DNA of 64,000 nucleotides, taken from positions 6,696,001-6,760,000 of the forward strand of contig NZ_CP024608.1 in the NCBI RefSeq assembly GCF_002752675.1, given 5' to 3'. The stretch's first letter is position 1, and each line of letters begins with the position of its first letter. Below are positions 38,259 to 49,460 of this stretch, piece after piece. Source of the stretch: Massilia violaceinigra. GTDB lineage: Bacteria > Pseudomonadota > Gammaproteobacteria > Burkholderiales > Burkholderiaceae_D. The notes below the pieces were generated by a model that was not told the origin of the DNA, did not search any database, and saw nothing but the letters and a program-made list of their open reading frames with translations. The position numbers were made by a program, and so were the translations under genes.

Positions 38259-39431
38259 TTATGGCTTCGCTTTGTAGTTGCGCACGGCGTTCAGGCTGTC
38301 GGACAGGGACGGCATCTCGATCGCCAGATTGCTGGCCTGGACCTGGCGCAGCAGCGCTTGCGCTGTCTGGGTGGTGCCGGCGCGCGTGTCGAAATACTTG
38401 GCGAGGGCGTCCTGCGCCGCCACCAGGTCGTTGCGGAAGGCCACTTCATTGCGTGCCAGCAGCGCCATGCGCGCGTTCAGCAGGCGCAGCTTGACGTTCT
38501 CGCGCACAAAATAGGTTTCCGACGGCGAGAGCATCAGCGCTTCGGGCGTATCGACGCGGCGCACGCGGATCAGCTGGCGCATTTCATCCCACATTTCGCC
38601 GGTCCAGCTCTGCCACACGTCCTGCACCCGCACCAGCATCGACTCCTTGACCGGGGCCGCGGCGGCCGTCGTGGCTGAAGCGGTGCCCGCTTTCGGCGCC
38701 ACCGGGGCCGCCACTGCCTTGACCGGCTTGGCCGGCAGGGCCGGCTGTTCGTCGGCCAGCATCGGCAGGGTATTAACTTGGGTAATCACGTTGTCCAGAC
38801 GCAGCGCGACGCCGGTCAGGTCTAGCGCCGGCAAGGCCTTGAGCTTGTCGATATCGCCCGCAATCGCGCGCCGGATCGTGATGAATTGCGGCTTGTCCGA
38901 GCGCGACAGCGAACGGTCGGCGTTTTGCAGCGCGATCAGCGCGCCCTGCACATTGCCGGCCAGCTGCAGTTGCTGGCTGGCGGTCGAGAGCACCTGTTCG
39001 ATTTCAGCCAGCGCCCATTCGTCGCGGTTCTTCGACAAATCCTGGTACAGCTGTTCCAGCGCCAGTTGCTGGCTCTGGGCTTCGAGCTGGCGGTTTTCCA
39101 GCAAGCCGACCTTGGCCTGCAAATCCTTGGTCTGGTCCTGCACCGTGCGCACCAGCGTGCTGGTTTCGGTATTGACCACTTCACCCTTTTGCAGGCGGTT
39201 GGCCATTTCCATGCGCAGCTTGAGCAGATTGCTGCGCGTCGACCAGGCGTGCGCGGCCAGCAGCAGCGCCAGCAGGATCACCACCACCGTCATCGGACGC
39301 TGCAGGATTTCAGTCATGCTGTCGCCGCCGGACGAACGCGCGCGCCCGCCCGCCGGCTCACTGTATTTGTCGGCATGGGAAGCAGCACCGGGTGCTGCAT
39401 TGTGTTCAGGTAATGTAGGCAATTCGTTCAT
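38259..39431 (-). CDS. hemX: HemX-like membrane protein
   Basis: A 390-residue protein: a hydrophilic N-terminus, one membrane segment (PMTVVVILLALLLAAHAWS, about residues 47-65), then a long coiled-coil/helical periplasmic part (QDQTKDLQAKVGLLENRQLEAQ). It matches the HemX family often annotated as putative uroporphyrinogen-III C-methyltransferase, although no methyltransferase motif is visible. The start overlaps the hemD stop (ATGA) and the stop is one base before hemY. Confidence 0.9.
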   Translation of the reverse strand: MNELPTLPEHNAAPGAASHADKYSEPAGGRARSSGGDSMTEILQRPMTVVVILLALLLAAHAWSTRSNLLKLRMEMANRLQKGEVVNTETSTLVRTVQDQTKDLQAKVGLLENRQLEAQSQQLALEQLYQDLSKNRDEWALAEIEQVLSTASQQLQLAGNVQGALIALQNADRSLSRSDKPQFITIRRAIAGDIDKLKALPALDLTGVALRLDNVITQVNTLPMLADEQPALPAKPVKAVAAPVAPKAGTASATTAAAAPVKESMLVRVQDVWQSWTGEMWDEMRQLIRVRRVDTPEALMLSPSETYFVRENVKLRLLNARMALLARNEVAFRNDLVAAQDALAKYFDTRAGTTQTAQALLRQVQASNLAIEMPSLSDSLNAVRNYKAKP

Positions 39432-40198
39432 GCTCGTGATTGTAACGCGGCAAGCAGACGTTCGTCGCCTGATCCGCACAGCGTCAAATGGCGCAGGCCC
39501 AGGCTGCTTGCCGTTTCGGCAATACGGGCATGCGGCACGATCAGATGCTGTTGTTGCATTTTTTCCACAAGGGCGGGATCGCCCATCTCCTGCACCAGCG
39601 CCACCAGCCCGCGCAGCGCCTCGGAACTGGTGACGATCCAGTCGTTGTCGCCTTCCATCAGCGCGCGCAGCTGCTGCGCCAGGGCCGGCGTCAAGGCCGG
39701 CACATTGCGCCGGTAGGCCGCCACGGTCGTGACCAGCACGCCGGCGGCGCGCAGGCCGTCGGCCATCAGTTCGCGCCCGCTTTCGCCGCGCACGATCAGC
39801 ACCTTCTGGCCGGCCAGGGCCGCCAGGTCGAGCGTCTCGAGCAGGTTTTCCGAGTCGCTGCGGGCCGGGTCGCGCGGGCTGACGATGGTCGCCGTATGGT
39901 TGTTGATGCCATGCCGTTCCAGCGCGGCGCGGCTGCCCTCGCCCAGCACCGCCAGCGTTACCCAGGCCGGCCACACGCCGATGTGGGCAAACGCCGCATC
40001 GATCGCGTTGGGCGACACGAACGCCACCATGGCGCAATCGTGCATGCCGGCCAGCGCCGCCTTGAGCGGGCCCTGGTCCTCCAGCGCCGAGATCTCCAGC
40101 AGCGGCAGCAGCACCGCTTCGCGCCCGAGCGCCCTCACCTGCTCGGCCAGCGCGCCTGCCTGCGCCAGCGGACGCGTGATGATGACCGCGTCAGGCAT
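39428..40198 (-). CDS. hemD: Uroporphyrinogen-III synthase HemD
   Basis: A 256-residue enzyme that closes hydroxymethylbilane into uroporphyrinogen III with inversion of ring D. The family is poorly conserved; recognisable pieces are the N-terminal [34 protein letters not shown] and [15 protein letters not shown]. The ATG at 40198 overlaps the hemC end by 8 bases, which fixes the start; the longer frame to 40294 is rejected. Gene order hemC-hemD-hemX-hemY supports the call. Confidence 0.92.
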   Translation of the reverse strand: MPDAVIITRPLAQAGALAEQVRALGREAVLLPLLEISALEDQGPLKAALAGMHDCAMVAFVSPNAIDAAFAHIGVWPAWVTLAVLGEGSRAALERHGINNHTATIVSPRDPARSDSENLLETLDLAALAGQKVLIVRGESGRELMADGLRAAGVLVTTVAAYRRNVPALTPALAQQLRALMEGDNDWIVTSSEALRGLVALVQEMGDPALVEKMQQQHLIVPHARIAETASSLGLRHLTLCGSGDERLLAALQSRA

Positions 40199-41180
40199 CG
40201 GCAGCGATATCGGCCTTGCAGGCGGCCAGGATCGCGCGCGCATCCTGGGTGTCGAGCAAGTCCGACACCTGCTGCCCGAGCAGTTCCGGGGCATCGGCCG
40301 GGCCGCGCAGTTCGGCGTGCGCGCTGCGCTTGCCGTCCGGCGTGGCCACCATGGCGCGCAGGTGCATCACGCCGTCCTCAATGGTGGCGAAGGCCGCCAG
40401 CGGAATCTGGCAGCTGCCGCCGAACACCTTCGATACCTTGCGCTCGGCCGCGACGCGCTGCGCGGTCGGAAGGTGGTTCAGCGGCGCCAGCACGGCGCGC
40501 AGGTCGACCCCATTGGTACGGCCCGAAACGATTTCAATCGCCATCGCGCCCTGCCCGGCCGCCGGCAGCGAATGCTCGGGGTCCAGCAGCGCACGGATGC
40601 GCTGCGGCAGTCCCAGGCGCTTGAGGCCGGCGGCGGCCAGGATAATGGCGGCATACTCGCCGCGGTCGAGCTTACCCAGGCGCGTATCGAGATTGCCGCG
40701 CAGCGGCTTGATCACCAGGTGCGGATAGCGCGCCGCGATCAGCGACTGGCGCCGCAGGCTGCTGGTCCCCACCACCGCGCCCGGCGGCAGCTCGGCCAGG
40801 CTGCCGAAGTCGTTCGACACGAACGCATCGCGCGGGTCTTCCCGCTCCAGCACGGCGGCCAGCTCGAAGCCCTCCGGCAAATCCATCGGCACGTCCTTGA
40901 GCGAATGCACGGCCAGGTCGGCGCGCCCTTCGGCCATCGCCACCTCCAGCTCCTTGACGAACAGCCCCTTGCCGCCGACCTTTGATAAAGTGCGGTCGAG
41001 GATCTGGTCGCCCCGCGTGGTCATTCCCAGAATCTCGATGCTGCACTGCGGATATAATAAAGATAATTGCGCGCGAACATGCTCAGCCTGCCACATGGCG
41101 AGCCGGCTTTCGCGCGAAGCGATAATGAGCTTGGAGGGCTGCTGATTCAATTCAGTTGCTTTCAAAACGGATTCTTTCAC
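40191..41180 (-). CDS. hemC: Porphobilinogen deaminase HemC
   Basis: A 329-residue hydroxymethylbilane synthase that polymerises four porphobilinogens. It has the N-terminal [37 protein letters not shown], and [14 protein letters not shown] with the Cys that carries the dipyrromethane cofactor. It is the first gene of the hemCDXY operon and is divergent from ppc, with a short intergenic region between. About 15 extra N-terminal residues precede the conserved start, so a slightly later start is possible. Confidence 0.95.
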   Translation of the reverse strand: MKESVLKATELNQQPSKLIIASRESRLAMWQAEHVRAQLSLLYPQCSIEILGMTTRGDQILDRTLSKVGGKGLFVKELEVAMAEGRADLAVHSLKDVPMDLPEGFELAAVLEREDPRDAFVSNDFGSLAELPPGAVVGTSSLRRQSLIAARYPHLVIKPLRGNLDTRLGKLDRGEYAAIILAAAGLKRLGLPQRIRALLDPEHSLPAAGQGAMAIEIVSGRTNGVDLRAVLAPLNHLPTAQRVAAERKVSKVFGGSCQIPLAAFATIEDGVMHLRAMVATPDGKRSAHAELRGPADAPELLGQQVSDLLDTQDARAILAACKADIAADA

Positions 41181-41307
41181 TGTCGTAAAACCTCAAACCG
41201 GTTATGGCAGTCATCGGCACATGCATAAGATCACAAATTTTATCATGCGTCCCCTTTGCAGAACCTGGCCAGAAGCCTTTGCACCAACTTTCACTCTGTG
41301 GTCCAAC

Positions 41308-44127
41308 ATGGTAAATTTATCTGCTGCACAAGAAACCCCTCCAGTCCTCGACAAGGACGCTCCGCTGAAAGAAGATATCCGCCTGCTCGGCCGCCTGCTC
41401 GGTGACGTGCTGCGCGACCAGGAAGGCGAAGCCGTCTTCGATGTCGTCGAGACCATCCGCCAGACCGCGGTGCGTTTCCGGCGCGAGGACGACGCCCAGG
41501 CCGGCGAGGACCTGACCGCCCTGCTGCACAAGCTCACGCGCGAGCAAACCATTTCGGTGGTGCGCGCATTTTCGTATTTTTCGCACCTGGCCAACATCGC
41601 CGAGGACCAGCACCACATCCGCCGCCGCCGCGCCCACCTGCTGGCCGGCTCGGCGCCGCAACAGGGCAGCGTGAGCTTCGCGCTGTCCAAGCTGAAAGCC
41701 GCGGGCGTGGGCAGCGACACCGTGCGCACCTTTTTCGGCGACGCCCTGATCGCGCCGGTGTTGACAGCCCACCCGACCGAAGTGCAGCGCAAGAGCATCC
41801 TCGACGCCGAGCATGACATCGCGCGCCTGCTGGCCGAACGCGACCTGCCGCTCACCCCGCGCGAACGCGTGGCCAACATGCAGTTGCTGCACGCGCGCAT
41901 CGCGACCTTGTGGCAAACGCGCATGCTGCGCTACTCCAAGCTGACCGTGGCCGACGAAATCGACAACGCCCTGTCCTACTACCGCATCACCTTCCTGCGC
42001 GAATTACCCGGCCTGTACGACGACATCGAAGAAGAAATCGCCGCGCATTATCCTGATGATGCGGACGGTGCGGCGCCCGGCAACGACAACTCCTACGTGC
42101 AGATGGGCAGCTGGATCGGCGGCGACCGCGATGGCAACCCGAACGTCAACGCCGGCACCATGCAGCACGCGCTGGTGCGCCAGGCCACCACCATCCTCGA
42201 CTTCTATCTCGACGAAGTGCACGCGCTGGGCGCCGAACTGTCGATTTCGACCCTGATGGTAGGCGCCAGCCCGGCCCTGCAAGCGCTGGCCGACGCCTCG
42301 CCCGACCAGTCGCCGCACCGCAGCGACGAGCCATACCGGCGCGCCCTGATCGGCATCTACGCGCGCCTGGCCGCCACCGCGCGTTCGCTGGGCGCGACCA
42401 ACATCCTGCGCAAGGAAGTCGGCCACGCCGCGCCTTACCTGGACGCCACCGAATTCTGCACCGACCTGCAGGTGCTGGCCGACTCGCTGCGCGCCCATCA
42501 CGGGCAGTTGCTGGTCAAGCCGCGCCTGGCCACGGTGCAGCGCGCCGCCGCCATCTTCGGCTTCCATCTGGCCTCGCTCGACATGCGCCAGACCTCCGAC
42601 GTGCATGAACGCGTGCTGGCCGAACTGTTCGCCGGCGCCGGCGTCGAAGCCGATTACACCAAGCTCACCGAAGAACAAAAGGTGCAGCTGCTGCTGGCCG
42701 AACTGGCGCAACCGCGCCTGCTGTATTCGCCGTACGCCGAATTGAGCGAGGAAACCGCATCCGAACTGGCGATCCTGCGCGCGGCCAAGGATATCCGCCA
42801 GCGCTACGGCAAGCGCGCGATCCGCAACTACATCATTTCGCACACCGAGACCGTGTCCGACCTGCTCGAAGTGCTGCTGCTGCAAAAGGAAACCGGCCTC
42901 CTGCGCCCGCGCGACAAGCAGCTCGACGCCATGGTCATCCCGCTCTTTGAAACCATTCCCGACCTGCAGCGCGCGGCCGGCATCATGAACGAGTGGATGG
43001 CGCTGCCGCTGGTGAAAGAACTGATCGCGCATCAGGGCCAGCTGCAGGAAGTCATGCTCGGCTACTCGGACTCGAACAAGGATGGCGGCTTCCTGACGTC
43101 GAACTGGGAGCTGTACAAGGCCGAAATCCACCTGGTCAAGGTGTTCGCCGACGCCGGCGTCAAGCTGCGCCTGTTCCATGGCCGCGGCGGCACGGTTGGC
43201 CGCGGTGGTGGACCGAGCTACGAAGCGATCCTGGCGCAGCCGCCGGGCACCGTCAATGGCCAGATCCGCCTGACCGAACAGGGCGAAATCATCGCCTCCA
43301 AGTTCTCGAACGCCGAAATCGGCCGCCGCAACCTGGAGCTGCTGGTCGCCGCCACGCTCGAAGCGAGCCTGATGCCGCACGCCGCCGAAGGCGCCAAGGC
43401 CAAGCAGCTGGCCGGCTTCGAGGCCATCATGGCCGACCTGTCCGAGCGCGCCTACAAGGCTTACCGCAACCTGGTCTACGAAACGCCGGGCTTCACCGAT
43501 TACTTTTTCTCGGCCACGCCGATCGCCGAAATCGCCGAACTCAATCTCGGTTCGCGTCCGGCCTCGCGCAAGTCGACCAAGCGCATCGAAGACCTGCGCG
43601 CCATTCCGTGGGGGTTCTCATGGGGCCAGTGCCGCCTGCTGCTGCCGGGCTGGTACGGCTTCGGTTCGGCCATCACGCAATGGGTCGAGGAAGGCGAGCG
43701 CGATGCAAAGATCGCGACCCTGCAAGCCATGTTCAAGGAGTGGCCGTTTTTTGCCACGCTGCTGTCGAACATGGACATGGTGCTGGCCAAGACCGACCTG
43801 GCGATCGCTTCGCGCTACGCGGGCCTGGTGGCCGACGTGGAACTGCGCGAGCGCATCTTCAAGCGCATTTCGGCCGAACACGGCACCACCCTGCGCTGCC
43901 TGGAGATGATCACCGGCGCGCACGAACGCCTGGCCGGCAATCCGCTGCTGGCGCGCTCGATCCAGAACCGCTTCGCCTACCTCGATCCGCTGAATCACTT
44001 GCAGGTCGAGCTGATCCACCGCCATCGCGCGCTGTCGGGCGAGCCGGACAAGGTCGACGAGCGGGTCCATCGCGGCATCCACCTGTCGATCAACGGCGTC
44101 GCCGCCGGCCTGCGCAATACGGGTTAA
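41308..44127 (+). CDS. ppc: Phosphoenolpyruvate carboxylase
   Basis: An enzyme of about 939 residues that carboxylates phosphoenolpyruvate to oxaloacetate, replenishing the TCA cycle. The catalytic motifs are intact: [12 protein letters not shown] (catalytic His), [10 protein letters not shown], and [15 protein letters not shown], and the protein ends GLRNTG as the family does. The start is uncertain: ATGs at 41221, 41245 and 41308 are in frame, none with a strong ribosome-binding site. The last ([11 protein letters not shown]) was chosen because the conserved part, [16 protein letters not shown], starts soon after it. Confidence 0.95.
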   Translation: MVNLSAAQETPPVLDKDAPLKEDIRLLGRLLGDVLRDQEGEAVFDVVETIRQTAVRFRREDDAQAGEDLTALLHKLTREQTISVVRAFSYFSHLANIAEDQHHIRRRRAHLLAGSAPQQGSVSFALSKLKAAGVGSDTVRTFFGDALIAPVLTAHPTEVQRKSILDAEHDIARLLAERDLPLTPRERVANMQLLHARIATLWQTRMLRYSKLTVADEIDNALSYYRITFLRELPGLYDDIEEEIAAHYPDDADGAAPGNDNSYVQMGSWIGGDRDGNPNVNAGTMQHALVRQATTILDFYLDEVHALGAELSISTLMVGASPALQALADASPDQSPHRSDEPYRRALIGIYARLAATARSLGATNILRKEVGHAAPYLDATEFCTDLQVLADSLRAHHGQLLVKPRLATVQRAAAIFGFHLASLDMRQTSDVHERVLAELFAGAGVEADYTKLTEEQKVQLLLAELAQPRLLYSPYAELSEETASELAILRAAKDIRQRYGKRAIRNYIISHTETVSDLLEVLLLQKETGLLRPRDKQLDAMVIPLFETIPDLQRAAGIMNEWMALPLVKELIAHQGQLQEVMLGYSDSNKDGGFLTSNWELYKAEIHLVKVFADAGVKLRLFHGRGGTVGRGGGPSYEAILAQPPGTVNGQIRLTEQGEIIASKFSNAEIGRRNLELLVAATLEASLMPHAAEGAKAKQLAGFEAIMADLSERAYKAYRNLVYETPGFTDYFFSATPIAEIAELNLGSRPASRKSTKRIEDLRAIPWGFSWGQCRLLLPGWYGFGSAITQWVEEGERDAKIATLQAMFKEWPFFATLLSNMDMVLAKTDLAIASRYAGLVADVELRERIFKRISAEHGTTLRCLEMITGAHERLAGNPLLARSIQNRFAYLDPLNHLQVELIHRHRALSGEPDKVDERVHRGIHLSINGVAAGLRNTG

Positions 44128-44140
44128 GCACCTGCCCCGG

Positions 44141-44167
44141 GGCGGCGCGCCGGCATGGCGCGCCGCC
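44141..44167. terminator. Bidirectional hairpin between ppc and the DUF4124 gene
   Basis: GGCGGCGCGCC and GGCGCGCCGCC form an 11-bp perfect stem with loop GGCAT, between two convergent stop codons. There is no T run. Confidence 0.55.
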
Positions 44168-44173
44168 CGCTTG

Positions 44174-44587
44174 TCACTTGCAGTTCTCGGCGACGCGTTG
44201 CTCGGCCTGAGCGATCTCCGCCGCCCGGCGCTTGGCATCGGCGACCTGCAAGGCCCCCTTGCCATCGGGGACAATCATTTTTTCAGAATCCTTCAGCACG
44301 CTCACATTCTTGCGATAGATCTCGCACATGCGCACGCGCATGCGTTCGTTGACGGCCGCCAGGTCCGCCTGCTCGGGCGACACCGGATCTTTCCTCGGCA
44401 CGGCGGCGCTGGCGGCCTTCTGCACGGGCGCCGCCTTTTTCTCCTCGCGCGCCCCCTGCTCCGGGGCGCAAGGCGTACTTTGATAGGTCGTGCGGCCGTT
44501 GGCATCCTTGCACTTGATAACCTGTGCCTGAGCGATGCCGTGTGCAGCGGAGAGGATCAGGGCGAAGTAGAGCGAACGTGGAATCAT
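44174..44587 (-). CDS. DUF4124-domain exported protein
   Basis: A 137-residue exported protein. The signal peptide (MIPRSLYFALILSAAHGIAQA) is followed by the DUF4124 pattern QVIKCKDANGRTTYQSTPC, with two cysteines that may pair. A Lys/Ala/Pro linker and a helical C-terminal part (RMRVRMCEIYRKNV) follow, with two further cysteines. The function of DUF4124 is unknown; such proteins are common in Burkholderiales. The ATG at 44587 gives a clean signal peptide, so the longer frame to 44662 is not used. Confidence 0.82.
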   Translation of the reverse strand: MIPRSLYFALILSAAHGIAQAQVIKCKDANGRTTYQSTPCAPEQGAREEKKAAPVQKAASAAVPRKDPVSPEQADLAAVNERMRVRMCEIYRKNVSVLKDSEKMIVPDGKGALQVADAKRRAAEIAQAEQRVAENCK

Positions 44588-44819
44588 GGTGGCAATCTGG
44601 CTCTGGCTGGCGTGGAAGGGGGATGCGCCGTAAAGTTTGGCAGCAAACCGCCCTTTGAGCAATCAACAACTTTCCATGAGGCAATTTACCAACACTCCAT
44701 GCACGACATGCACGGGGCATATGCCCGATTCGCTTGTCTAATACAAATAATGCTGCTTCCCAAAAGCTGGCATAGAATAAACTGACCAACAACCTGACTG
44801 AACCACGAGGGGTGTGCGC

Positions 44820-46190
44820 ATGAAAACGTGGAGCGTGGAGTCGCTTTGCCTGACCGTAGCCGCCATCGTCCTGATCCTGGCGTCGGTGGTGGCGCTGATT
44901 GCCCTGAGCGACGCGCACGCCGTGCCCCGATGGCTGTTCTCCCTCACCATTGCGCTGGCCGGCGCCGCCCTCGTGGTCAGCCTGCGCATACGGGCACTGG
45001 CCATGGCGCGCAACACCGCGCAGAGCCGCTACCGCCACTTCATCGACACCGCCCACGAAGGCGTCTGGACGCTCGATAAGGAATCGAACACCACCTTTGC
45101 CAATGCCCGCCTGGCCCAGATGTTCGGCGCCACGCCCGGCACCCTGGTGGGCCGGTCGATGCGCGACTTTCTGGGCGACAATCCGCGGCGCGACCTGGAC
45201 GAAATGATCAGCACCGATGCCGCCCACGTCGGTTTCACCCACGACCTGTCGTACCGGCGGGTCGACGGCAGCATCGGCTGGGCGATTGTCAGCGGCCGAC
45301 CGATGCTGGGCGACGACGGCGTGGCCGAGGGCACCTTGCTGATGCTGACCGACATCACCGAACGCAAGGCGGCCGAGCTGGAACTGGCGGCGGTGCAGAT
45401 CGGGCTGGAAGTGCGCATCCGCATGCGCACGGCCGAGCTGGAGCGCAGCAACGCCCAGTTGCGCATCGAGGTGGCCGAGCGCCAGATGGCCGAGAATGCG
45501 CTGGCCGAGTCCTTCCGCGAGCTGCGCCAGCTCAGTTCCCATCTTGAAACGATCAAGGAAGAAGAGCGCAAACGCATCGCCAAGGGCATCCACGACGAGC
45601 TGGGGCAGAACCTGATGGCGCTCAAGATCGATGTGGAGATGCTGCACGCGCGCGCCGGCCAGCGTCATCCTTTGCTCAAGCGCAAGGTCGGCGACGTGCT
45701 CGACACCATCGACCTGACCATCCGGTCGGTGCGCGCGATCATGAACGACCTGCATCCGAGCACCCTGGAACTGGGTTTGCCGGCGGCGGCGGAGTGGCTG
45801 GTGCAGCAATTCGAAAAACGCAGCGGGATTGCCACCTCGCTGACGGTGAGCGAGGGCGAAGGGCCGCCGCCGGACAGCCACCGTACCGAAGTCATTTTCC
45901 GCATCATCCAGGAGTGTCTGCTCAATATCTTGCGGCACGCCAAGGCAACCCATGTGGACGTGGGGCTGGAAATCGGCATGGAATACCTGACCATTACCAT
46001 CGTCGACAATGGCGTGGGCATGGGGCCGGGGGACGCGGCCAAGGTGGCCTCGTTCGGGCTGCGCGGCATCCGCGAGCGGGTCGATGTGTTCGGCGGGCAG
46101 ATGGTGATCGACAGCCGGCCGGGCGGCGGCACGACCCTGGCCATGATGATTCCACTGGAAAGCCACGAGACGGAGGCTGGATTAGCGTAA
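44820..46190 (+). CDS. PAS-domain sensor histidine kinase (NarL-type, HisKA_3)
   Basis: A 456-residue membrane sensor kinase. Two membrane segments lie in residues 8-60, followed by a PAS domain (about 70-180: RYRHFIDTAHEGVWTLDKES ... LLMLTDITERK), a coiled linker, the HisKA_3 dimerisation segment with the phospho-acceptor His in KRIAKGIHDELGQN, and a HATPase domain (NILRHAKATHVDV, DNGVGMG, GLRGIRERV). The periplasmic loop between the two membrane segments is very short, so it may sense a cytosolic or membrane signal through PAS. GAGGGG precedes the ATG. No response regulator gene is next to it. Confidence 0.9.
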   Translation: MKTWSVESLCLTVAAIVLILASVVALIALSDAHAVPRWLFSLTIALAGAALVVSLRIRALAMARNTAQSRYRHFIDTAHEGVWTLDKESNTTFANARLAQMFGATPGTLVGRSMRDFLGDNPRRDLDEMISTDAAHVGFTHDLSYRRVDGSIGWAIVSGRPMLGDDGVAEGTLLMLTDITERKAAELELAAVQIGLEVRIRMRTAELERSNAQLRIEVAERQMAENALAESFRELRQLSSHLETIKEEERKRIAKGIHDELGQNLMALKIDVEMLHARAGQRHPLLKRKVGDVLDTIDLTIRSVRAIMNDLHPSTLELGLPAAAEWLVQQFEKRSGIATSLTVSEGEGPPPDSHRTEVIFRIIQECLLNILRHAKATHVDVGLEIGMEYLTITIVDNGVGMGPGDAAKVASFGLRGIRERVDVFGGQMVIDSRPGGGTTLAMMIPLESHETEAGLA

Positions 46191-46308
46191 ATACAACGAT
46201 TCAAAAAATATAAGGGATCGATCGCGGCAGTGTAAAAAACGTATGTACAATGAGCCCCGATAGAACAGGTGCGACAGGTTCGGCCTGGTTTATTGACTAC
46301 CCCTGTTT

Positions 46309-46341
46309 GCGCGTCCGGGCTTCCGGATGCGCATTTTTTTT
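46309..46341 (+). terminator. Rho-independent terminator after the sensor kinase
   Basis: GCGCGTCCGG and CCGGATGCGC form a stem with loop GCTT, followed by ATTTTTTTT on the plus strand. It ends the transcript of the histidine kinase gene (stop at 46190), or of a short RNA starting in between. Confidence 0.85.
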
Positions 46342-46377
46342 GGGTGTTGCTCCCGCTCGTACCATCGCTCCGCCGCT

Positions 46378-46470
46378 ACCGTCGCTCCCGCGAAGGCGGG
46401 AGCCCAAGTCCGTTGAGGCGCCTGCGGCTGCGCTCGCAACTTGGCCTCCCGCCTTCGCGGGAGCGACGGT
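46378..46470. repeat. Long palindromic intergenic repeat R4
   Basis: The left arm ACCGTCGCTCCCGCGAAGGC... (46378-46409) and the right arm (about 46439-46470) are inverted copies with one mismatch over 32 bases. It lacks the CCAAGGCGGCNCTCGG stretch of R1-R3 and so is a shorter subtype. It lies between the convergent kinase and rpoD genes. Apart from this repeat and the two terminators, 46191-46664 shows no gene. Confidence 0.85.
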
Positions 46471-46579
46471 AGTAGGCGGAGCGACGGCGGTAAGCGGAGC
46501 GACGATGGCAGGAAAGCGACGGTAGAGGCAGCGGAGCACTGGTGCTGGACGCCGAAGCGAGGAGCTTCGGTGAGAATGT

Positions 46580-46613
46580 AAAAAAACCGTGCGCACCCCG
46601 AAGGTGGACACGG
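46580..46613 (-). terminator. Rho-independent terminator after rpoD
   Basis: On the minus strand a CCGTG..CCACC stem with TTCG loop and GGGTG..CACGG is followed by a run of seven T. It begins about 50 bases after the rpoD stop. Confidence 0.85.
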
Positions 46614-46664
46614 CCTTTTCTCGCATCGCATCGGCCAACGGCCGACGCAACAAGCGCACTTTAA

Positions 46665-49235
46665 TTAATGGTTGTGCAGGAAGCTCTTGAGCTTGTCCGA
46701 ACGCGATGGCTGGCGCAGCTTGCTCATGGCCTTCGCTTCGATCTGGCGAATCCGCTCGCGCGTCACGTCGAACTGCTTACCCACTTCTTCCAGCGTGTGG
46801 TCGTTCGACATTTCAACACCGTAGCGCATACGCAACACTTTGGCTTCGCGCGGGGTCAGCGAATCGAGCACTTCCTTGATCACATTGCGCATCGATGCAT
46901 GCAACGCGGCATCCAGCGGCGCCAGGGTCGCATTGTCTTCGATGAAGTCGCCCAGCTGCGAATCGCCATCCTCGCCCATCGGCGTTTCCATCGAAATCGG
47001 CTCTTTCGCGATCTTCATGATCTCGCGAACCTTGTTCTCCGGCATTTCCATCTTCAAGGCCAGGGTCGCCAGGTCCGGCTCGCTGCCCGTTTCCTGCATG
47101 ATCTGACGCGAAATGCGGTTCATCTTGTTGATCGTCTCGATCATGTGCACCGGCACGCGGATGGTGCGCGCCATGTCGGCGATCGAACGCGTGATGGCCT
47201 GGCGAATCCACCACGTGGCATACGTGGAGAACTTGTAGCCGCGACGGTACTCGAACTTGTCGACCGCCTTCAACAAACCGATATTGCCTTCCTGGATCAG
47301 ATCGAGGAATTGCAGACCGCGGTTGATGTACTTCTTGGCGATCGAAATCACCAGACGCAAGTTGGCAACCGTCATCTCGCGCTTGGCGTGGCGCGCGCGC
47401 TTTTCGCCTGCGGCCATCTGCTTGTTGATCTTGCGCAGGTCAGCCAGCGGCAGCGCCACGCGTGCCTGCAGGTCGATCATGCGCTGTTGCAGTTCCTTGA
47501 TCGCCGGTACGTTACGGCTCAGCACCACGCTGTACGGATAGGCGCAGTCGACTTCGCGGTCGACCCATGCCAGGTCCGTCTCGTTACCCGGGAAGACCTT
47601 GATGAAGTGGGCGCGCGGCATGCCGCAACGGTCCACGCAGATCGCCAGCACGGCTTTTTCGATATGGCGCACTTCATCCATCTGGCCGCGCAGGGTGTCG
47701 CACAGCTTCTCGACGACCTTGGCGGTGAAGCGGATGCCCAGCAGCTCGTTGGAAATGACTTCCTGCGCCTTGACGTAGTTCTTGGTGCCGTAGCCATCCT
47801 TCTCGAAGGCCTTGGCCATCTTGTCGAATTCGACTTCGATGATCTTGAACTTGTCGAGCGCGTTCTTGCGCAGCTGGACCAGCTGTTCGGCCGAGAAGCC
47901 GGCCGCGCCGCCATTGGCGTCGCCGTCTTCTTCCTCGACTTCTTCTTCCTCTTCTTCGTCATCTTCCGACGGCGCGGCGTGCACCACGGGCGCGGCCGGG
48001 GCCGAGCTTTCGTTGTGGTCCACGAAACCGTCCACCACCTCGTCGACCTTGAGGTCGTCGTTGGCGATCTTGTGCGACAGCGCGATGATCTCGGCGATCG
48101 TGGTCGGGCAAGCCGAAATGGCCTGGACCATGTCTTTCAGGCCGCCCTCGATGCGCTTGGCGATTTCGATCTCGCCTTCGCGCGTGAGCAGCGCCACCGC
48201 GCCCATTTCGCGCATGTACATGCGGACCGGGTCGGTGGTGCGGCCGAAGTCGGAATCGACCGTCGACAGCGCCGTCGCCGCAGCCGCTTCGACTTCATCG
48301 TCGCTGGTGGCGGTGGCGACCGTGTCGGTCAGCAGCATCATTTCGGCGTCGGGGGCGCGCTCGTAGACAGCGATGCCCATGTCGTTGAAGGTGGCGATGA
48401 TGCCTTCGACCGCTTCCGGATCGATGATGTTTTCCGGCAGTTGATCGTTGATCTCCGCATAGGTCAGGTAGCCGCGCTCCTTGCCCATGTTGATCAGGTT
48501 CTTGATCTGCTGGCGGCGGCGCTCCATATCCGCTTCCGACGCTTTCGGGTCGGCGGCCAGCATGCCGTTCACGCCGCCCTTGGCCTTGCGTTCCTTGGCT
48601 TTCGAAACCGCTTTCAGCTCGGCGCGTTCGACCGCGTTGAGCGCCGCGACTTCGTCGTTCTCCGGCGTGAATTCGCTAGGCTTACGGCCGCGGCGGCCCG
48701 GGACCTTGACCGATGGCAGCAGGTAGCCGGACGTGTCGATCGCGGCCAGCGCGGCGGCGTCGGTGGTCTGGCTGACGGCCTGGCCGGCGGTCTGGATCAT
48801 GGTCGGTTCCGGATCCATCTTCTTGACGGCGGTGCGCGCTTTCGGCGCCACTTTCATGCCCGGCACCAGGTCGGCGTGGACTTCGGCGGCCAGGTCCGGA
48901 CGCGCGGCCAGCTTGGAGCGCTTGCGCACCACCACCGGCACGGCGGCGCCGTCCTCGGGCGCGGATTCGGATTCAGATTCGGCGGCGTACGATACTGCGT
49001 CCTGGGCTACGTCCTGCATGGTCTCGGCGGGCACGCCCACTTCGACCTGCTCGACCGGATCGGCGGCAGCCATCACCGCGGCCAGGCGCGAACCCTTCTT
49101 GACCACCGTCACCTTGGCCGCCGCTTCCGTTTCGAGGAAGTAGGAGGTCGCGGTTTTCGGCACAGCCAGCTGGGCGCTGCTTTTACGCGGCGCTTTGGTG
49201 GCGGTCAGGGTTAAGGTCTTAGCGGTGTTCTTCAT
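46665..49235 (-). CDS. rpoD: RNA polymerase sigma factor RpoD (sigma-70) with long N-terminal extension
   Basis: An 856-residue primary sigma factor that directs RNA polymerase to housekeeping promoters. Region 1.1 starts around residue 235 ([20 protein letters not shown]). Region 2 is intact ([33 protein letters not shown]), and so is the region 4 HTH ([20 protein letters not shown]). The first ~230 residues are an extra Ala/Lys/Glu-rich extension, and the non-conserved region carries an acidic run ([13 protein letters not shown]). E. coli RpoD has 613 residues. GGAG lies five bases before the ATG at 49235. dnaG, a common neighbour, is not adjacent here. Confidence 0.95.
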   Translation of the reverse strand: MKNTAKTLTLTATKAPRKSSAQLAVPKTATSYFLETEAAAKVTVVKKGSRLAAVMAAADPVEQVEVGVPAETMQDVAQDAVSYAAESESESAPEDGAAVPVVVRKRSKLAARPDLAAEVHADLVPGMKVAPKARTAVKKMDPEPTMIQTAGQAVSQTTDAAALAAIDTSGYLLPSVKVPGRRGRKPSEFTPENDEVAALNAVERAELKAVSKAKERKAKGGVNGMLAADPKASEADMERRRQQIKNLINMGKERGYLTYAEINDQLPENIIDPEAVEGIIATFNDMGIAVYERAPDAEMMLLTDTVATATSDDEVEAAAATALSTVDSDFGRTTDPVRMYMREMGAVALLTREGEIEIAKRIEGGLKDMVQAISACPTTIAEIIALSHKIANDDLKVDEVVDGFVDHNESSAPAAPVVHAAPSEDDEEEEEEVEEEDGDANGGAAGFSAEQLVQLRKNALDKFKIIEVEFDKMAKAFEKDGYGTKNYVKAQEVISNELLGIRFTAKVVEKLCDTLRGQMDEVRHIEKAVLAICVDRCGMPRAHFIKVFPGNETDLAWVDREVDCAYPYSVVLSRNVPAIKELQQRMIDLQARVALPLADLRKINKQMAAGEKRARHAKREMTVANLRLVISIAKKYINRGLQFLDLIQEGNIGLLKAVDKFEYRRGYKFSTYATWWIRQAITRSIADMARTIRVPVHMIETINKMNRISRQIMQETGSEPDLATLALKMEMPENKVREIMKIAKEPISMETPMGEDGDSQLGDFIEDNATLAPLDAALHASMRNVIKEVLDSLTPREAKVLRMRYGVEMSNDHTLEEVGKQFDVTRERIRQIEAKAMSKLRQPSRSDKLKSFLHNH

Positions 49236-49433
49236 TAAAACTCCAGTCAATAATCCACCCGAGCCCGGCGTACCGCGCTCGATGGAACGTGTATCAGGAT
49301 GGCCCTAGCTAAGGGCGATGTAGCCGAATTGCAAGCACGACCGACTGCTTCGGTAGCCCAGGCGGGCATTCCCCGTGCGGGGTTGCAGTGGTGCGTGTGC
49401 TATGATCAAAATGGCGCTATGCATGGCGGAACG

Positions 49434-49460
49434 AAAAAAAGCCCGTGGCAAAACGGGCTT
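49434..49460 (-). terminator. Rho-independent terminator without a coding gene
   Basis: On the minus strand AAGCCCGT and ACGGGCTT form an 8-bp stem, followed by a run of seven T. No minus-strand protein gene lies upstream of it before the plus-strand ProQ-family gene at 49769. Confidence 0.8.

Noticed and set aside
38647..39633. Plus-strand ORF (328 aa) over hemX and hemD
   Set aside because: Ser-rich antisense frame over two overlapping operon genes; no domain.
46240..46308. Possible riboswitch or small RNA before the terminator at 46309
   Set aside because: A TACAAT-like box is present but no matching -35 or known aptamer pattern; the terminator is explained by the upstream kinase gene.
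46668..49214. Plus-strand ORF (848 aa) opposite rpoD
   Set aside because: Shadow of a confirmed gene; no domain.
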